This document shows positions 51,439 to 60,387 of a stretch of 64,000 nt of DNA, piece after piece. The notes beneath the pieces were generated by a model, which had not been told where the DNA came from, did not search any database, and saw only the letters and a program-made list of their open reading frames with translations. Location: NCBI RefSeq assembly GCF_000956465.1, contig NZ_JYJA01000025.1, positions 39,287 to 103,286 of the forward strand, read 5' to 3'. The position numbers were made by a program, and so were the translations under genes. Origin of the DNA: Microbacterium trichothecenolyticum (GTDB taxonomy: Bacteria > Actinomycetota > Actinomycetes > Actinomycetales > Microbacteriaceae). Each line of letters opens with the position of its first letter. Position 1 is the first letter of the stretch.

Positions 51439-53984
51439 CCGACATTGCAACGGATGCTGCGACCCGGGCGGTCGCCGAAGACGAGACGTCTGAGCGGCCG
51501 CTCTTCCGGCAGGTCGACCAGCCGCTCGCGGCACGTGCCCGCGACCTGCTCGACCGGCTGACGCCCGACGAGCGGATCGCGATGCTGCATCAGGCGGCGC
51601 CCGCGGTCGAACGGCTCGGGGTGTCGTCGTGGCACACCGGATGCGAGGCGCTGCACGGCGTCGCGTGGCTCGGGCGGGCGACGGTGTTCCCTCAGTCCGT
51701 GGGACTCGCCGCGACGTGGGACACCGACCTCGTCGAGAAGGTGGGCGAGGTCGCCGCGGTCGAGGTGCGCGCCAAGCGCGCCGAGAACCCGATGGTGAGC
51801 CTCAACGTCTGGGCGCCGGTCGTCAACACGCTCCGCCACCCGGGCTGGGGACGCAACGAGGAGGGCTACTCCGAAGACCCGCACATCACCGCGGTCTTCG
51901 GGACCGCCTATTCGCGGGGCCTCCGCGGCGACCACCCGCGTGTGTGGCGCACCGTGCCCGCGCTCAAGCACTTCCTCGCCTACAACAACGAGAACGATCG
52001 CTCGGTGACCTCGTCCGAGATGTCCCTGCGCACGCTGCACGAGGAGGAGCTCCCGGCATTCCGCGCAGCGATCGAGGAGGGCGTCGCGGGTGGCATGATG
52101 CTCGCGTACAACCGCGTCAACGGCATCCCGGCGCACACCCAGCCCGAGCTGGTCGCGGAGGCTCGGAGCTGGTCCGACGAGTCGATCGCCGTCGTCTCGG
52201 ATGCCGGTGCTCCGACCTTCCTCGTCACCACCCAGCGCACCCAGCCTGACCATGTGCACGCCGCGGCAGCCCTCGTGACCTCCGGCCTCGACTCGTTCAC
52301 CGACAACGACGCGAACGCGGCGCCCACCATCGGCTATGTGACGCAGGCGCTCGCCGAGGGCCTGCTCACCTCGGACGACGTCGACCAGGCCGTGCTGCGA
52401 CTGCTCGAGCTGCGCATCCGGACGGGCGAGTTCGACGGCGACGACGACCCGTACGCGGGGATCGGCGCCGACGCCATCGACGCGCCCGGGGCTCGTGAAC
52501 TCGCCCGGGAGGCGGTGGCGCGCTCGGTCGTCGTGCTGCGGAACGACGCCGACGTGCTGCCGCTCTCCCGGGCGTCACGGGTCGCGGTCGTCGGGCCGCT
52601 CGCCGATCTCGTGCTCACCGATTGGTATGCCGGCACTCCGCCCTACGTGGTCGGGCTCGGCGCCGCTGCCGCCGAGCGCTTCGGCGAGGCCGAGGTCGTG
52701 ACCGGCGCAGACACGATCGCGCTCCGTGCCTCGTCGAACGGCCGCTACGTCGTGTCGAATGCCGACGGCTCGGTGGTCGAGGCGGCCGGTGATGCCGCCG
52801 TCGACGACGCCCTGTTCGACGTGACCGACTGGGGCGACGGCATCCTCACCCTGCGCTCCCACGCGAGCGGTCTGCTCCTCACCGGCGCGAAGTGGCCGAT
52901 GCGCGCGGACGCGACGCGCGTGGGCGAATGGGTGGTGCAGGAGAGCTTCCGCAAGCACCTCCACGCCGACGGCACGTGGTCGCTGCTGCACCTCGGGTCG
53001 GGCCGGTGGCTGCGGGTGTTCCGCGATTCCGGGCTGCTCGCCGCGGAGGCCGTGACGCTCGACGCCGCCGAGCGCTTCGGCGTGCGCGTGGTGCGATCGG
53101 GCGCGACCGCGGTGGCAGAGGCGGCCGCGCGTGCCGACGCCGTCGTCGTCGCGGTCGGCAACGACCCCCACCTCAACGGTCGCGAGACGGAGGATCGTCC
53201 GCACCTGCGGCTGCCCGACGCGTGGGCCGAGGTGTGGCGCGCGGCCCGCGAGGCGAACCCGCGGGCGGTGCTCACGATCGTGTCGAGCTACCCGTATGTG
53301 CTCGCGGGCGTCGAAGCGGAGACCGTCGTCTGGTCCAGCCACGGCGGCCAGGAGCTGGGACACGGCGTGATCGACGTGCTGTCGGGCGACGTCGAGCCAT
53401 CGGGCCGTCTCTCGCAGAGCTGGCCCGCGACCGAGGCGCAGGCGGGCGACCTGTTCGACTACGACACCCTGCGCCAGGGGGCGACCTACCGCCATCAGCC
53501 CGACGAGCCGACGTTCGCGTTCGGCCACGGACTCACCTACACGACGGTCGCCTATGAGTCGGTGACTCTGGATGCCGCTGTCCCCGCGCCCGCGCCGACC
53601 CACCGCCACGCCGGCTTCGCGCCGCGGGAAGACGAGGCCGTCGTGAACGCGGTCGTGCAGGTGCGCAACACCGGCGACCGCGATGCCGAGGAGCTCGTGC
53701 AGCTCTACGCGCTGTCGTCGGGCTTGCCGCTGCCGACGCCGCGGCGCCTGCTCTTGGCCTATTGCCGCGTGCGGCTCGCGCCTGGTGAAGTCCGCGACGT
53801 CGAGCTGACGTTCTCACCCGCGCGCCTCGCCGTGTGGGACGACGCCGTGCGCCTCCCCGGCGCGGTCGACGACTGGCTCCACGATGGTGCGCTGCGCGTG
53901 CAGCCCGGGACGTACACCGTTGCCGCGGGGCCGTCGGCGTGGGATCTGCCCGTGCGGGCTGATCTGGAGGTCACTGCGGGCTGA
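51435..53984 (+). CDS. GH3 beta-glucosidase/beta-xylosidase with inserted beta-trefoil-like domain
   Basis: An 849-residue GH3 enzyme. The TIM-barrel part has GCEALHGVAW near 69, ALKHFLAYNNENDRS near 175 and the nucleophile Asp256 in VVSDAGAP. The alpha/beta-sandwich has VVAVGNDPHLNGRETEDR, and the C-terminus is a fibronectin-III-like domain. Between them, residues about 430-555 (LRASSNGRYVV, LTLRSHASGLLL, LLHLGSGRWLRVF) look like a fascin-type beta-trefoil, at the position where other GH3 enzymes have a PA14 domain. No signal peptide. ATGA overlap with GH31. It would remove backbone glucose once xylose is gone. Confidence 0.9.
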   Translation: MTDIATDAATRAVAEDETSERPLFRQVDQPLAARARDLLDRLTPDERIAMLHQAAPAVERLGVSSWHTGCEALHGVAWLGRATVFPQSVGLAATWDTDLVEKVGEVAAVEVRAKRAENPMVSLNVWAPVVNTLRHPGWGRNEEGYSEDPHITAVFGTAYSRGLRGDHPRVWRTVPALKHFLAYNNENDRSVTSSEMSLRTLHEEELPAFRAAIEEGVAGGMMLAYNRVNGIPAHTQPELVAEARSWSDESIAVVSDAGAPTFLVTTQRTQPDHVHAAAALVTSGLDSFTDNDANAAPTIGYVTQALAEGLLTSDDVDQAVLRLLELRIRTGEFDGDDDPYAGIGADAIDAPGARELAREAVARSVVVLRNDADVLPLSRASRVAVVGPLADLVLTDWYAGTPPYVVGLGAAAAERFGEAEVVTGADTIALRASSNGRYVVSNADGSVVEAAGDAAVDDALFDVTDWGDGILTLRSHASGLLLTGAKWPMRADATRVGEWVVQESFRKHLHADGTWSLLHLGSGRWLRVFRDSGLLAAEAVTLDAAERFGVRVVRSGATAVAEAAARADAVVVAVGNDPHLNGRETEDRPHLRLPDAWAEVWRAAREANPRAVLTIVSSYPYVLAGVEAETVVWSSHGGQELGHGVIDVLSGDVEPSGRLSQSWPATEAQAGDLFDYDTLRQGATYRHQPDEPTFAFGHGLTYTTVAYESVTLDAAVPAPAPTHRHAGFAPREDEAVVNAVVQVRNTGDRDAEELVQLYALSSGLPLPTPRRLLLAYCRVRLAPGEVRDVELTFSPARLAVWDDAVRLPGAVDDWLHDGALRVQPGTYTVAAGPSAWDLPVRADLEVTAG

Positions 53985-54035
53985 GGCTGCGGCATCCCAC
54001 CCTGCGGGCTTGGCAGCCGACGCCGCCCGTCCTCA

Positions 54036-54103
54036 ACAGGTCAACCGGGCTCCTGCAGGGGCGTTTCGGTGCACGTGCTCCTGTAGAAGCCCGGTTGACC
54101 TGT
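54036..54103. repeat. Palindromic repeat, AACAGGTCAACCGG family, copy 2
   Basis: ACAGGTCAACCGGGCT pairs perfectly with AGCCCGGTTGACCTGT (16 bp), then CCTGCAGG opposite CCTGTAG. It matches copy 1 at 33101-33168 in the arms but not in the loop. It lies between the convergent GH3 and DUF6807 genes and probably also terminates transcription. Confidence 0.8.
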
Positions 54104-54147
54104 CGGAGGGACGACGCGCGAGGAGCCGGGAACGCAGTCCCGCTCGA

Positions 54148-55062
54148 CTACGGTGCGAGTTCCTCCGCCAGAGCCCGCGTCTCGTCCGGAGTCCAGATGC
54201 GGTCGCCGAAGACGTGACGATGCGCGAGCGACAGCTCCGCGCCCGGGTCCAGGACGACGTACTCGTCGAACGAGGGCGACGGCGCGAGCACCGGGATCGG
54301 CTCACTGCGCACGAACCAGCGGATCGGGGGCGCTCCGGTCGAGGTGCCCGCGAACGCGAGCACGGTGGCGCCGCCGTCGATGTCGTCGTGCTCGCCCGAG
54401 AAGGCCACCCACGGCGCGACATGGCCCATCACGCCGTCGTCGCCGGCGTCATCGGGGAAGCCGCCGGCCAGCACGCGGCCGCCGGTCCAGGCACGAGGCA
54501 TCCGGATCATGAAGCCGGTGTAGCCGGCGCCGGGTCGTCCCTCGGTCGTCGGGCTGCCGAGTTCGAGCTCGCGCCCCGACACGTTGCGCAGTGTCGTCGA
54601 GAAGTCGAGCATCCAGAGGCCGCGGTCGGTGTCGACGCCGTGGAAGCGGTGCGTACGGGTCTCGGAGAGCCACTCCTCGCCGCCCTGAGTGATCCACGTG
54701 AGCTCTTCGGTGAAGGCGACCTCGGGTCCGCCATCGGCCACCGTCGTGAAGCCGTCGTGGCGGATGGTGCCGACGTTGTCGAGGAGCGCGTAGTCGCCGT
54801 GCTCCGGACGGAACGTGTTCCCGCCCCAGAAGTTCTGACCCGACACGTGGGTCCAGGTCATCTGGAGGCCCTTGTGCCACCGGTGGTCCCACGGGCGGAA
54901 GCCGGTGAGCAGCGCACCATCCAGCGCTCGCAGGGGGTGGAGGAAGGGCTTGGGGCCCTCGGAGATCTCGCCACCCGGCTCGAACGCGTAGCGCGCGATA
55001 TCGACGCCGGCGGCAATGACGGTCACATCGGTCTGTTCGAGGCGGAGGGTGAGGTCGGTCAC
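54148..55062 (-). CDS. DUF6807 (PmoA-like) family protein
   Basis: A 304-residue protein matching the DUF6807/PmoA-type family by FLHPLRALDGALLTGFRPWDHRWHKGLQMTW, FWGGNTF and RVLAGG followed by the SEPIPVLAPSPSFDEY region. The HPLR and DHxWHKG motifs are the family hallmark and suggest a metal or sugar site; the function is unknown but members cluster with sugar catabolism. The GTG at 55060-55062 is preferred; an in-frame ATG at 55086 abuts the operator. The LacI-type operator upstream shows it is sugar-regulated, separately from the GH3 operon it faces. Confidence 0.75.
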   Translation of the reverse strand: MTDLTLRLEQTDVTVIAAGVDIARYAFEPGGEISEGPKPFLHPLRALDGALLTGFRPWDHRWHKGLQMTWTHVSGQNFWGGNTFRPEHGDYALLDNVGTIRHDGFTTVADGGPEVAFTEELTWITQGGEEWLSETRTHRFHGVDTDRGLWMLDFSTTLRNVSGRELELGSPTTEGRPGAGYTGFMIRMPRAWTGGRVLAGGFPDDAGDDGVMGHVAPWVAFSGEHDDIDGGATVLAFAGTSTGAPPIRWFVRSEPIPVLAPSPSFDEYVVLDPGAELSLAHRHVFGDRIWTPDETRALAEELAP

Positions 55063-55086
55063 GGTCCCATTGTGGCCCAGATCCAT

Positions 55087-55100
55087 GGAAAACGCTTGCC
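55087..55100. promoter_or_regulatory. LacI-type operator of the DUF6807 gene
   Basis: The palindrome GGAAAACGCTTGCC lies 25 bases before the GTG start. A TACATT -10-like box (55121-55126) on the minus strand places it just downstream of the transcription start. It resembles the site at 32947. Confidence 0.68.
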
Positions 55101-55246
55101 CATTGTTCGCGCGGACGCATAATGTACCGCTCCCGAGGCTGGAGCGGTAGAGGCATCCCCACGCGCCGCGGCGGCGATAGCGTCTTCGTCATCTCATACG
55201 AGACCCCGCACCCCCCGCGGCGTCCGCGAGACAGAAGGAGAAGAAC

Positions 55247-55528
55247 ATGCTCTGGACCATCCTCGGCCTGATCATCATCGGCCTGATCGCCGGCCTCATC
55301 GCTCGCGCCATCATCCCCGGCAAGCAGAGCATGGGCATCCTGCTGACGATCGTCCTCGGAATCGTCGGCTCGTTCGTCGGCGGGTTCCTCGGCTTCCTGC
55401 TGTTCGGAAGCGACCCCAACGGTGGCTTCCTGCAGCCGTCGGGCATCATCGGCTCGATCCTGGGCGCGATCATCGTGCTGGGCATCTACGTCCTGGTCAC
55501 GCGTCGCCGCGGCGTCAACCGCGTCTGA
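55247..55528 (+). CDS. GlsB/YeaQ/YmgE-family stress-response membrane protein
   Basis: A 93-residue, three-helix membrane protein of the transglycosylase-associated/GlsB family: LGLIIIGLIAGLIARAIIPGKQSMG at the N-terminus, TIVLGIVGSFVGGFLGFLLFG and GIIGSILGAIIVLGIYVLVTRRR. The ATG follows AGAAGGAGAAGAAC, one of the strongest ribosome sites in the window, suggesting high expression. The family is linked to cell-envelope or acid stress; the mechanism is not known. It is monocistronic with a strong terminator after it. Confidence 0.9.
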   Translation: MLWTILGLIIIGLIAGLIARAIIPGKQSMGILLTIVLGIVGSFVGGFLGFLLFGSDPNGGFLQPSGIIGSILGAIIVLGIYVLVTRRRGVNRV

Positions 55529-55560
55529 CCGGCTGTCCCGGGCTCTCACGCACAACACTT

Positions 55561-55598
55561 CGCCCGGATCCGTGCGCTCCCTCGCACGGATCCGGGCG
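55561..55598. terminator. Bidirectional terminator between GlsB-like and pgm
   Basis: CGCCCGGATCCGTGCG pairs perfectly with CGCACGGATCCGGGCG (16 bp, 6-base loop), flanked by CACAAC and GTTGTG. It lies between two convergent genes. Confidence 0.85.
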
Positions 55599-55618
55599 TC
55601 GTTGTGTGCGACCGCGGG

Positions 55619-57262
55619 TCAGGCGCCCGCGAGGGCCTGCGACACGACGTCGCGGGCCTCGGCCTGCACCTGCGCGAGGTGCTCGGGTCCGCGGAGGGAC
55701 TCGGCATAGAGCTTGTAGACGTCCTCGGTGCCCGACGGACGCGCGGCGAACCAGGCGTGCTCGGTCTGCACCTTGAGGCCGCCGATCGCGGCACCGTTGC
55801 CCGGCGCGTGCGAGAGCTTCGCGGTGATGGGCTCGCCGGCGAGCTCGGTCGCGGTGACCGCCTCAGGGGCGAGCTTGCCCAGCGCGGCCTTCTGCGCGGG
55901 CGACGCCGGGGCGTCCACGCGCTGATACGCCGAAGCGCCGAACTCTGCCTCGAGTTCGGCGTACCGCTGCGAGGGCGTCTTCCCGGTGACCGCGAGGATC
56001 TCGGAGGCCAGGAGGCACAGCAGGATGCCGTCCTTGTCGGTGGTCCAGACGGAGCCGTCCTTGCGGAGGAACGACGCTCCCGCCGACTCCTCGCCGCCGA
56101 AGGCGACGGATCCGTCCAGCAGTCCGGGCACGAACCACTTGAACCCGACCGGAACCTCGAGCAGCTCGCGCCCGAGCGATTCGGCCACGCGGTCGATGAT
56201 CATCGAGCTCACGAGGGTCTTGCCCACGGCAGCATCCGTCGGCCAGTCCGGCCGGTGCGAGTACAGGTAGTCGATCGCGACGGCGAGGTAGTGGTTGGGG
56301 TTCATCAGCCCGGCGTCGGGCGTCACGATGCCGTGGCGGTCGGCGTCGGCGTCGTTGCCGGTGAGGATGTCGTACTCGTCGCGGCGCGCGACGAGAGCGG
56401 CCATCGCCGACGGCGACGACGGATCCATGCGGATCTTCTCGTCCCAGTCGAGGGTCATGAACTTCCACGTGGGGTCGACGTCGGGGTTCACGACGGTGAG
56501 GTCGAGGCCGTGCACCTCGGCGATGAGCGCCCAGTACTCGACAGACGCGCCGCCCAGCGGGTCGGCCCCGATGCGCACGCCGGCCGAGCGGATGGCCTCG
56601 ACGTCGATGATGTTCGCGAGGTCGCGCACATACGCGTCACGGAAGTCGTAGTCGCCCAGCTTCTCGCCGTCGAGGTCCTTGAACGGCGTGCGGGCGACGC
56701 CCTCGAGATCTGCCGCGATGAGCTCGTTCGCGCGGTTCGCGATCCAGCCCGTGGCATCGGTGTCGGCGGGACCGCCGTTCGGCGGGTTGTACTTGAAGCC
56801 GCCGTCGCGCGGCGGGTTGTGGCTCGGGGTCACGACGATGCCGTCGGCGCGGGTCGGGTCCGCGGCATCCTTCCCGCGGTTGTAGGTCAGGATCGCGTGG
56901 CTGAGCGCGGGGGTCGGCACCCAGGAGTCGCGCGAGTCCACGCGGACATCGACGCCGTTCGCGACGAGCACCTCGATGGCGCTGCGCTCGGCGGGAAGCG
57001 ACAGGCCGTGCGTGTCGCGTCCGAGGAACAGCGGGCCCTCGATGCCCTGAGCCTTCCGGTAATCGACGATCGCCTGCGTCGTGGCGAGGATGTGGGTCTC
57101 GTTGAAGCTCGCCGACAGCGACGAGCCGCGGTGCCCGCTCGTCCCGAACGCGACGCGCTGCTCGGGGACGGCGGGGTCCGGCTTGAGGTCGTAGTAAGCG
57201 GCGATCAGCTCATCGATGTCGATGAGGTCGGATGCTTCGGCCGGCTGTCCTGCGCGAGTCAT
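55619..57262 (-). CDS. pgm: Phosphoglucomutase (alpha-D-glucose phosphate-specific)
   Basis: A 547-residue alpha-D-phosphohexomutase interconverting glucose-1-phosphate and glucose-6-phosphate. The phosphoserine Ser147 lies in [13 protein letters not shown], the metal loop is [14 protein letters not shown], the sugar loop is [12 protein letters not shown] and the phosphate loop is [13 protein letters not shown]. The length matches bacterial Pgm. The ATG is at 57260-57262. It consumes the glucose-1-phosphate made by GalT, linking the galactose genes to glycolysis, although it lies 54 kb away from them. No operator was seen upstream; likely constitutive. Confidence 0.95.
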   Translation of the reverse strand: MTRAGQPAEASDLIDIDELIAAYYDLKPDPAVPEQRVAFGTSGHRGSSLSASFNETHILATTQAIVDYRKAQGIEGPLFLGRDTHGLSLPAERSAIEVLVANGVDVRVDSRDSWVPTPALSHAILTYNRGKDAADPTRADGIVVTPSHNPPRDGGFKYNPPNGGPADTDATGWIANRANELIAADLEGVARTPFKDLDGEKLGDYDFRDAYVRDLANIIDVEAIRSAGVRIGADPLGGASVEYWALIAEVHGLDLTVVNPDVDPTWKFMTLDWDEKIRMDPSSPSAMAALVARRDEYDILTGNDADADRHGIVTPDAGLMNPNHYLAVAIDYLYSHRPDWPTDAAVGKTLVSSMIIDRVAESLGRELLEVPVGFKWFVPGLLDGSVAFGGEESAGASFLRKDGSVWTTDKDGILLCLLASEILAVTGKTPSQRYAELEAEFGASAYQRVDAPASPAQKAALGKLAPEAVTATELAGEPITAKLSHAPGNGAAIGGLKVQTEHAWFAARPSGTEDVYKLYAESLRGPEHLAQVQAEARDVVSQALAGA

Positions 57263-57442
57263 GCGTCCCAGTCTGCACGTCCTCCGCCTGCCGCGCACGG
57301 TCCGTGACACCCTGCGCCGGTGCGCAATTCAGGACCGGTGCGCCGCGCCGTGGGCGCGGCCCCCGGAATTCCGCGGGCGGGGTCGATGTCGCGCGACCTC
57401 CATCCTGAGTTACGGACGGGATCGGGCCCACGGGGCCCGGGC

Positions 57443-57448
57443 TAGGCT
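57443..57448 (+). promoter_or_regulatory. -10 box of pheA (leaderless)
   Basis: TAGGCT ends seven bases before the GTG start of pheA, the spacing expected for a leaderless transcript. A GC palindrome GGGCCCACGGGGCCC (57425-57439) occupies the spacer region. No clear -35 box is seen. The rest of the 193-bp gap (57263-57455) shows nothing further. Confidence 0.6.
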
Positions 57449-57455
57449 GGCACGC

Positions 57456-58436
57456 GTGACTTCCGAGGTCGCCTCTGCCGAGGCATCCGTTCCCGTCCGC
57501 CGCACGTACAGCTTCCTGGGCCCCGCGGGCACGTTCACCGAGGCGGCGCTCGCCCAGGTGCCGGAGGCGCGCGGCCACGAGTGGCGCCCGGTGCGCAACG
57601 TGGGGGAGGCGCTCGCCGACGTCGTCGAGGGCCGCTCCGACGCCGCGATGATCGCGATCGAGAACTCCGTCGACGGCGGAGTCTCGACCGCGCAGGACGC
57701 CCTCGCGACGGTGCCGGGGCTTCGCATCGTCGGCGAGTACCTCGTGCCTGTCGAATTCGTCCTCGTCGGACGCCCCGGCGCGCGACTGGAGGACATCTCG
57801 CTCATCGCCGCGCACCCCGTCGCGTACGCGCAGTGCCTGCAATGGCTCTCGGCCGCGCTGCCCGCTCACGCTCACGTGCCGGCCGCGAGCAACGTGGCGA
57901 GTGCGATGGGCCTGCTGGACGGATCGAGCGACGCGGATGCGGCGATCGCGCCTCCCGGGATCCTCGAGCATCACCAGCTCGAGCTGCTGGCCTCGAACAT
58001 CGGCGACAACCCCAACGCGGTGACCCGGTTCGTGCTTGTGAGCCGCACCGTCGTGCCGCCGCCGCCGACCGGCGCGGACAAGACCTCGCTCATCGTCGAG
58101 CTGCCCGACGATCACCCCGGCGCCCTGCTCGAGATGCTCGAGCAGTTCGCCACCCGCGGCATCAACCTGTCGCTGCTGGCCTCGCGTCCGATCGGCGACG
58201 AGCTCGGCCGCTATCGGTTCGTCGTCGACGCCGACGGGCACCTCGAGGACGAGCGCATGGCCGACGCCCTGATGGGCCTGCGCCGCTTCAGCCCCCGCGT
58301 GACGTTCCTCGGGTCGTACCCGCGCGCCGATCGCGCCGTCGTGCGCTACCCGGAGCGCTACGCCGACGACGTCTTCGTGGAGGCGCGCGACTGGCTGCGG
58401 GGACTCATCTCCGGAGAGCCGGAAGTGCAGGACTGA
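57456..58436 (+). CDS. pheA: Prephenate dehydratase
   Basis: A 326-residue monofunctional prephenate dehydratase converting prephenate to phenylpyruvate in phenylalanine synthesis. The catalytic part has YSFLGPAGTFTEAAL at 17-31, IAIENSVDGGVS near 67 and the NAVTRFVLV motif near 188. The C-terminal ACT domain (SLIVELPDDHPGALLEMLEQFATRGINLS, ending in RRFSPRVTFLGSYPRA) binds Phe for feedback control. The GTG start follows a -10 box by seven bases (leaderless). It has no obvious link to the sugar genes around it. Confidence 0.95.
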   Translation: MTSEVASAEASVPVRRTYSFLGPAGTFTEAALAQVPEARGHEWRPVRNVGEALADVVEGRSDAAMIAIENSVDGGVSTAQDALATVPGLRIVGEYLVPVEFVLVGRPGARLEDISLIAAHPVAYAQCLQWLSAALPAHAHVPAASNVASAMGLLDGSSDADAAIAPPGILEHHQLELLASNIGDNPNAVTRFVLVSRTVVPPPPTGADKTSLIVELPDDHPGALLEMLEQFATRGINLSLLASRPIGDELGRYRFVVDADGHLEDERMADALMGLRRFSPRVTFLGSYPRADRAVVRYPERYADDVFVEARDWLRGLISGEPEVQD

Positions 58437-58451
58437 CGAGCCCCGCCGGGG

Positions 58452-59516
58452 TCAGAGGCCGAGCTCGCCCGCCAGCAGCTCGAGGGTGTGCAGGCGGCCG
58501 GGCGCGGCATCCATCGGCTCGTCCTCGTACGATCCGGCGATCGGGGAGATCATCACCTCGTCGACACCGTGCTTCGCGGCGAAGGAGCGGAGATCGGATG
58601 CCACGGCCCCGGCTGTGCCGACGAACCACTTCGCGCGGGCCGAGGCCATGAAGGTGTCGCCGAGGCCGGCGAAGTCGGCCGCGTTGGCGAGCGCGTGCTC
58701 GACGGTCTCGAGCGGCACGAGCGGCTTGTTGGTGCGCAGGCGCGCCGTCATGCGGAGGTTGGGCAGGGCGCGGGCCTCGGCCTCGTCGTGCGTCGGGGCT
58801 ACGAGCACGTTCGCGGTGAGGAAGGTGCGCGGGGCGGCGAGCGACTCGGACGGCACGAACGCCGAGCGGTAGAGATCGAGCGCGCGCTCGAGGCCCTCGC
58901 CCGAGAAGTGGTTCGCGAACACGTACGGCAGGCCCAGCGACGCGGCGAGCTGTGCGGAGTAGTCGCTCGACCCGAGCAGCCACACCTCGGGAGTCGTCGT
59001 CGCGGCGGGCGTCGCGCGCACGTCGTAGGTCCCGCCGGACGTGAAGCGCAGCGAGGCGCCGTCCGGGGCGACCAGGGAGAGGATGTCGCGCACGTGGTCG
59101 GGGAAACGTTCGACGTCGCTCGTCGTGCCGCTCTGGCGCAGCAGCTGCGTGATGACCGGATCCGACCCCGGCGCCCGTCCGAGGCCGAGGTCGATGCGCC
59201 CCGGCGCGAGTGCCTCGAGCGCCGCGAACTGTTCGGCGACGACGAGCGGAGAGTGGTTCGGCAGCATCACGCCGCCCGACCCGAGCCGGATGCGCGACGT
59301 CCGCGCGGCGGCCGCCGCCGCGAGCACCGGCGGCGTCGTCGAGGCGACGGCCGGCATGTTGTGGTGCTCGGCGAACCAGTACCGGCGATAGCCGAGCCGA
59401 TCCGCCGCGTCCACGAGGGAGAGGGATGCCGCGACCGCCTGCGCGCTGGTCTGCCCGGTGCGCACCGGAACGAGGTCGAGAACGGACAGGGCCGGGGCAG
59501 GGGTCGCAGTGCTCAT
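58452..59516 (-). CDS. LLM-class flavin-dependent oxidoreductase
   Basis: A 354-residue luciferase-like TIM-barrel oxidoreductase of the group with YRRYWFAEHHNMPAVASTTPPVL near 45 and RIDLGLGRAPGSDP near 108, close to the alkanal-monooxygenase-like (MsnO8) type. Members use FMN or F420; substrate unknown. The ATG at 59514-59516 is chosen; a TTG at 59528 would add four residues. It lies downstream of the F420-reductase-like gene on the same strand but is separated from it by a long palindromic repeat, so the two are probably transcribed separately. Confidence 0.87.
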   Translation of the reverse strand: MSTATPAPALSVLDLVPVRTGQTSAQAVAASLSLVDAADRLGYRRYWFAEHHNMPAVASTTPPVLAAAAAARTSRIRLGSGGVMLPNHSPLVVAEQFAALEALAPGRIDLGLGRAPGSDPVITQLLRQSGTTSDVERFPDHVRDILSLVAPDGASLRFTSGGTYDVRATPAATTTPEVWLLGSSDYSAQLAASLGLPYVFANHFSGEGLERALDLYRSAFVPSESLAAPRTFLTANVLVAPTHDEAEARALPNLRMTARLRTNKPLVPLETVEHALANAADFAGLGDTFMASARAKWFVGTAGAVASDLRSFAAKHGVDEVMISPIAGSYEDEPMDAAPGRLHTLELLAGELGL

Positions 59517-59583
59517 CGTCTTCTGCAACCCCGCGCCCCGGCATCCGCATTCCGCATCCGGCCGGTCTCTTCGCCGTCAGCGC

Positions 59584-59675
59584 GCGGATCCGGAATTCGG
59601 ACAGCATTCCCGTCTCCGGAGCAACGACCGCCCCGAGCGCCGGAAAGCGGCGGAAAGTCCGAATTCCGGATCCGC
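59584..59675. repeat. Palindromic repeat, GATCCGGAATTCGGA family, copy 2
   Basis: GCGGATCCGGAATTCGGAC pairs perfectly with GTCCGAATTCCGGATCCGC (19 bp) around a 54-base GC-rich loop. It shares the arms with copy 1 at 35395-35479. It lies just downstream of the minus-strand stop at 59685 and probably terminates that gene. Confidence 0.85.
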
Positions 59676-59684
59676 AGACACCGG

Positions 59685-60326
59685 CTACGGGAGGCGGTTG
59701 GCCTTCGCGAGGCTGTCGCGAAGCTCGTCGGCGGTCTGCGCGACGACGTAGGCCGGGCGGTCGCGCTCGAGGCGCCACGATTCGCTCAGCGGACCCGCGC
59801 TCACAGTGTCGAAGCCGAGCGCGTCGTAGACGCCGGTGACGAACTCGATCGCCTCGTCGTCGTCGCTCGCGGTGCCGAGTGCACGGCGCTGCGGGTCGCC
59901 CGCAGCGAGGCCGCCGGCATTGATGTCGGACGCGTACAGGTGGTTGAACGCCTTCACGACCTTCGAGGTCGGCAGGTGCTGCTGGAGGAGCCCCGAGGTC
60001 GTCGTCTCTCCGCGGTCGAGGGCGTCGATGTGGCCGTCGCGCTCGAAGTAGTAGTTGTTCGTGTCGAGCACGATCTTCCCGGCGAGCGGTTCGACCGGCA
60101 CGTCCTTCAGGGCCTTCAGCGGCACGGTCACCACCGCGATGTCGGCGGCCGCGGCCGCGTCGGCGGCGGTCGCCGCGCTCACCTTCGGCCCCAGCTCGTC
60201 GACGAGCCCCGCGAGGCTCTCGGGTCCGCGTGAGTTCGAGATCACGACGTCGTAGCCGAGTCCCGAGAATGCCCGCGCGAGCGCGCTGCCGATGTGTCCT
60301 GCACCGATGATTCCGATCGTGGTCAT
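59685..60326 (-). CDS. NADPH-dependent F420 reductase-like oxidoreductase
   Basis: A 213-residue NAD(P)-binding protein of the F420H2:NADP+ oxidoreductase/ProC-like superfamily. The Rossmann motif IGIIGAGHIGSALARAF starts at residue 3, NSRGPESL near 31 carries Ser/Arg expected to recognise NADP phosphate, and VVTVPLKALKDVP and KVVKAFNHLYA follow. True F420 binding cannot be shown from sequence. A LacI-type operator lies in the gap to the divergent aldo/keto reductase, so both may be sugar-controlled. Confidence 0.78.
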   Translation of the reverse strand: MTTIGIIGAGHIGSALARAFSGLGYDVVISNSRGPESLAGLVDELGPKVSAATAADAAAAADIAVVTVPLKALKDVPVEPLAGKIVLDTNNYYFERDGHIDALDRGETTTSGLLQQHLPTSKVVKAFNHLYASDINAGGLAAGDPQRRALGTASDDDEAIEFVTGVYDALGFDTVSAGPLSESWRLERDRPAYVVAQTADELRDSLAKANRLP

Positions 60327-60387
60327 GTCGACCCGCAACCGCGGGGCGCAGCATCCCATTCCGCATTCCTGTCATCGGAGGACATCC

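Noticed and set aside
55063..55086. ATG at 55084-55086 as the start of the DUF6807 gene
   Set aside because: It directly abuts the operator and adds eight residues before the conserved part. It is kept only as an alternative because neither start has a convincing ribosome site.
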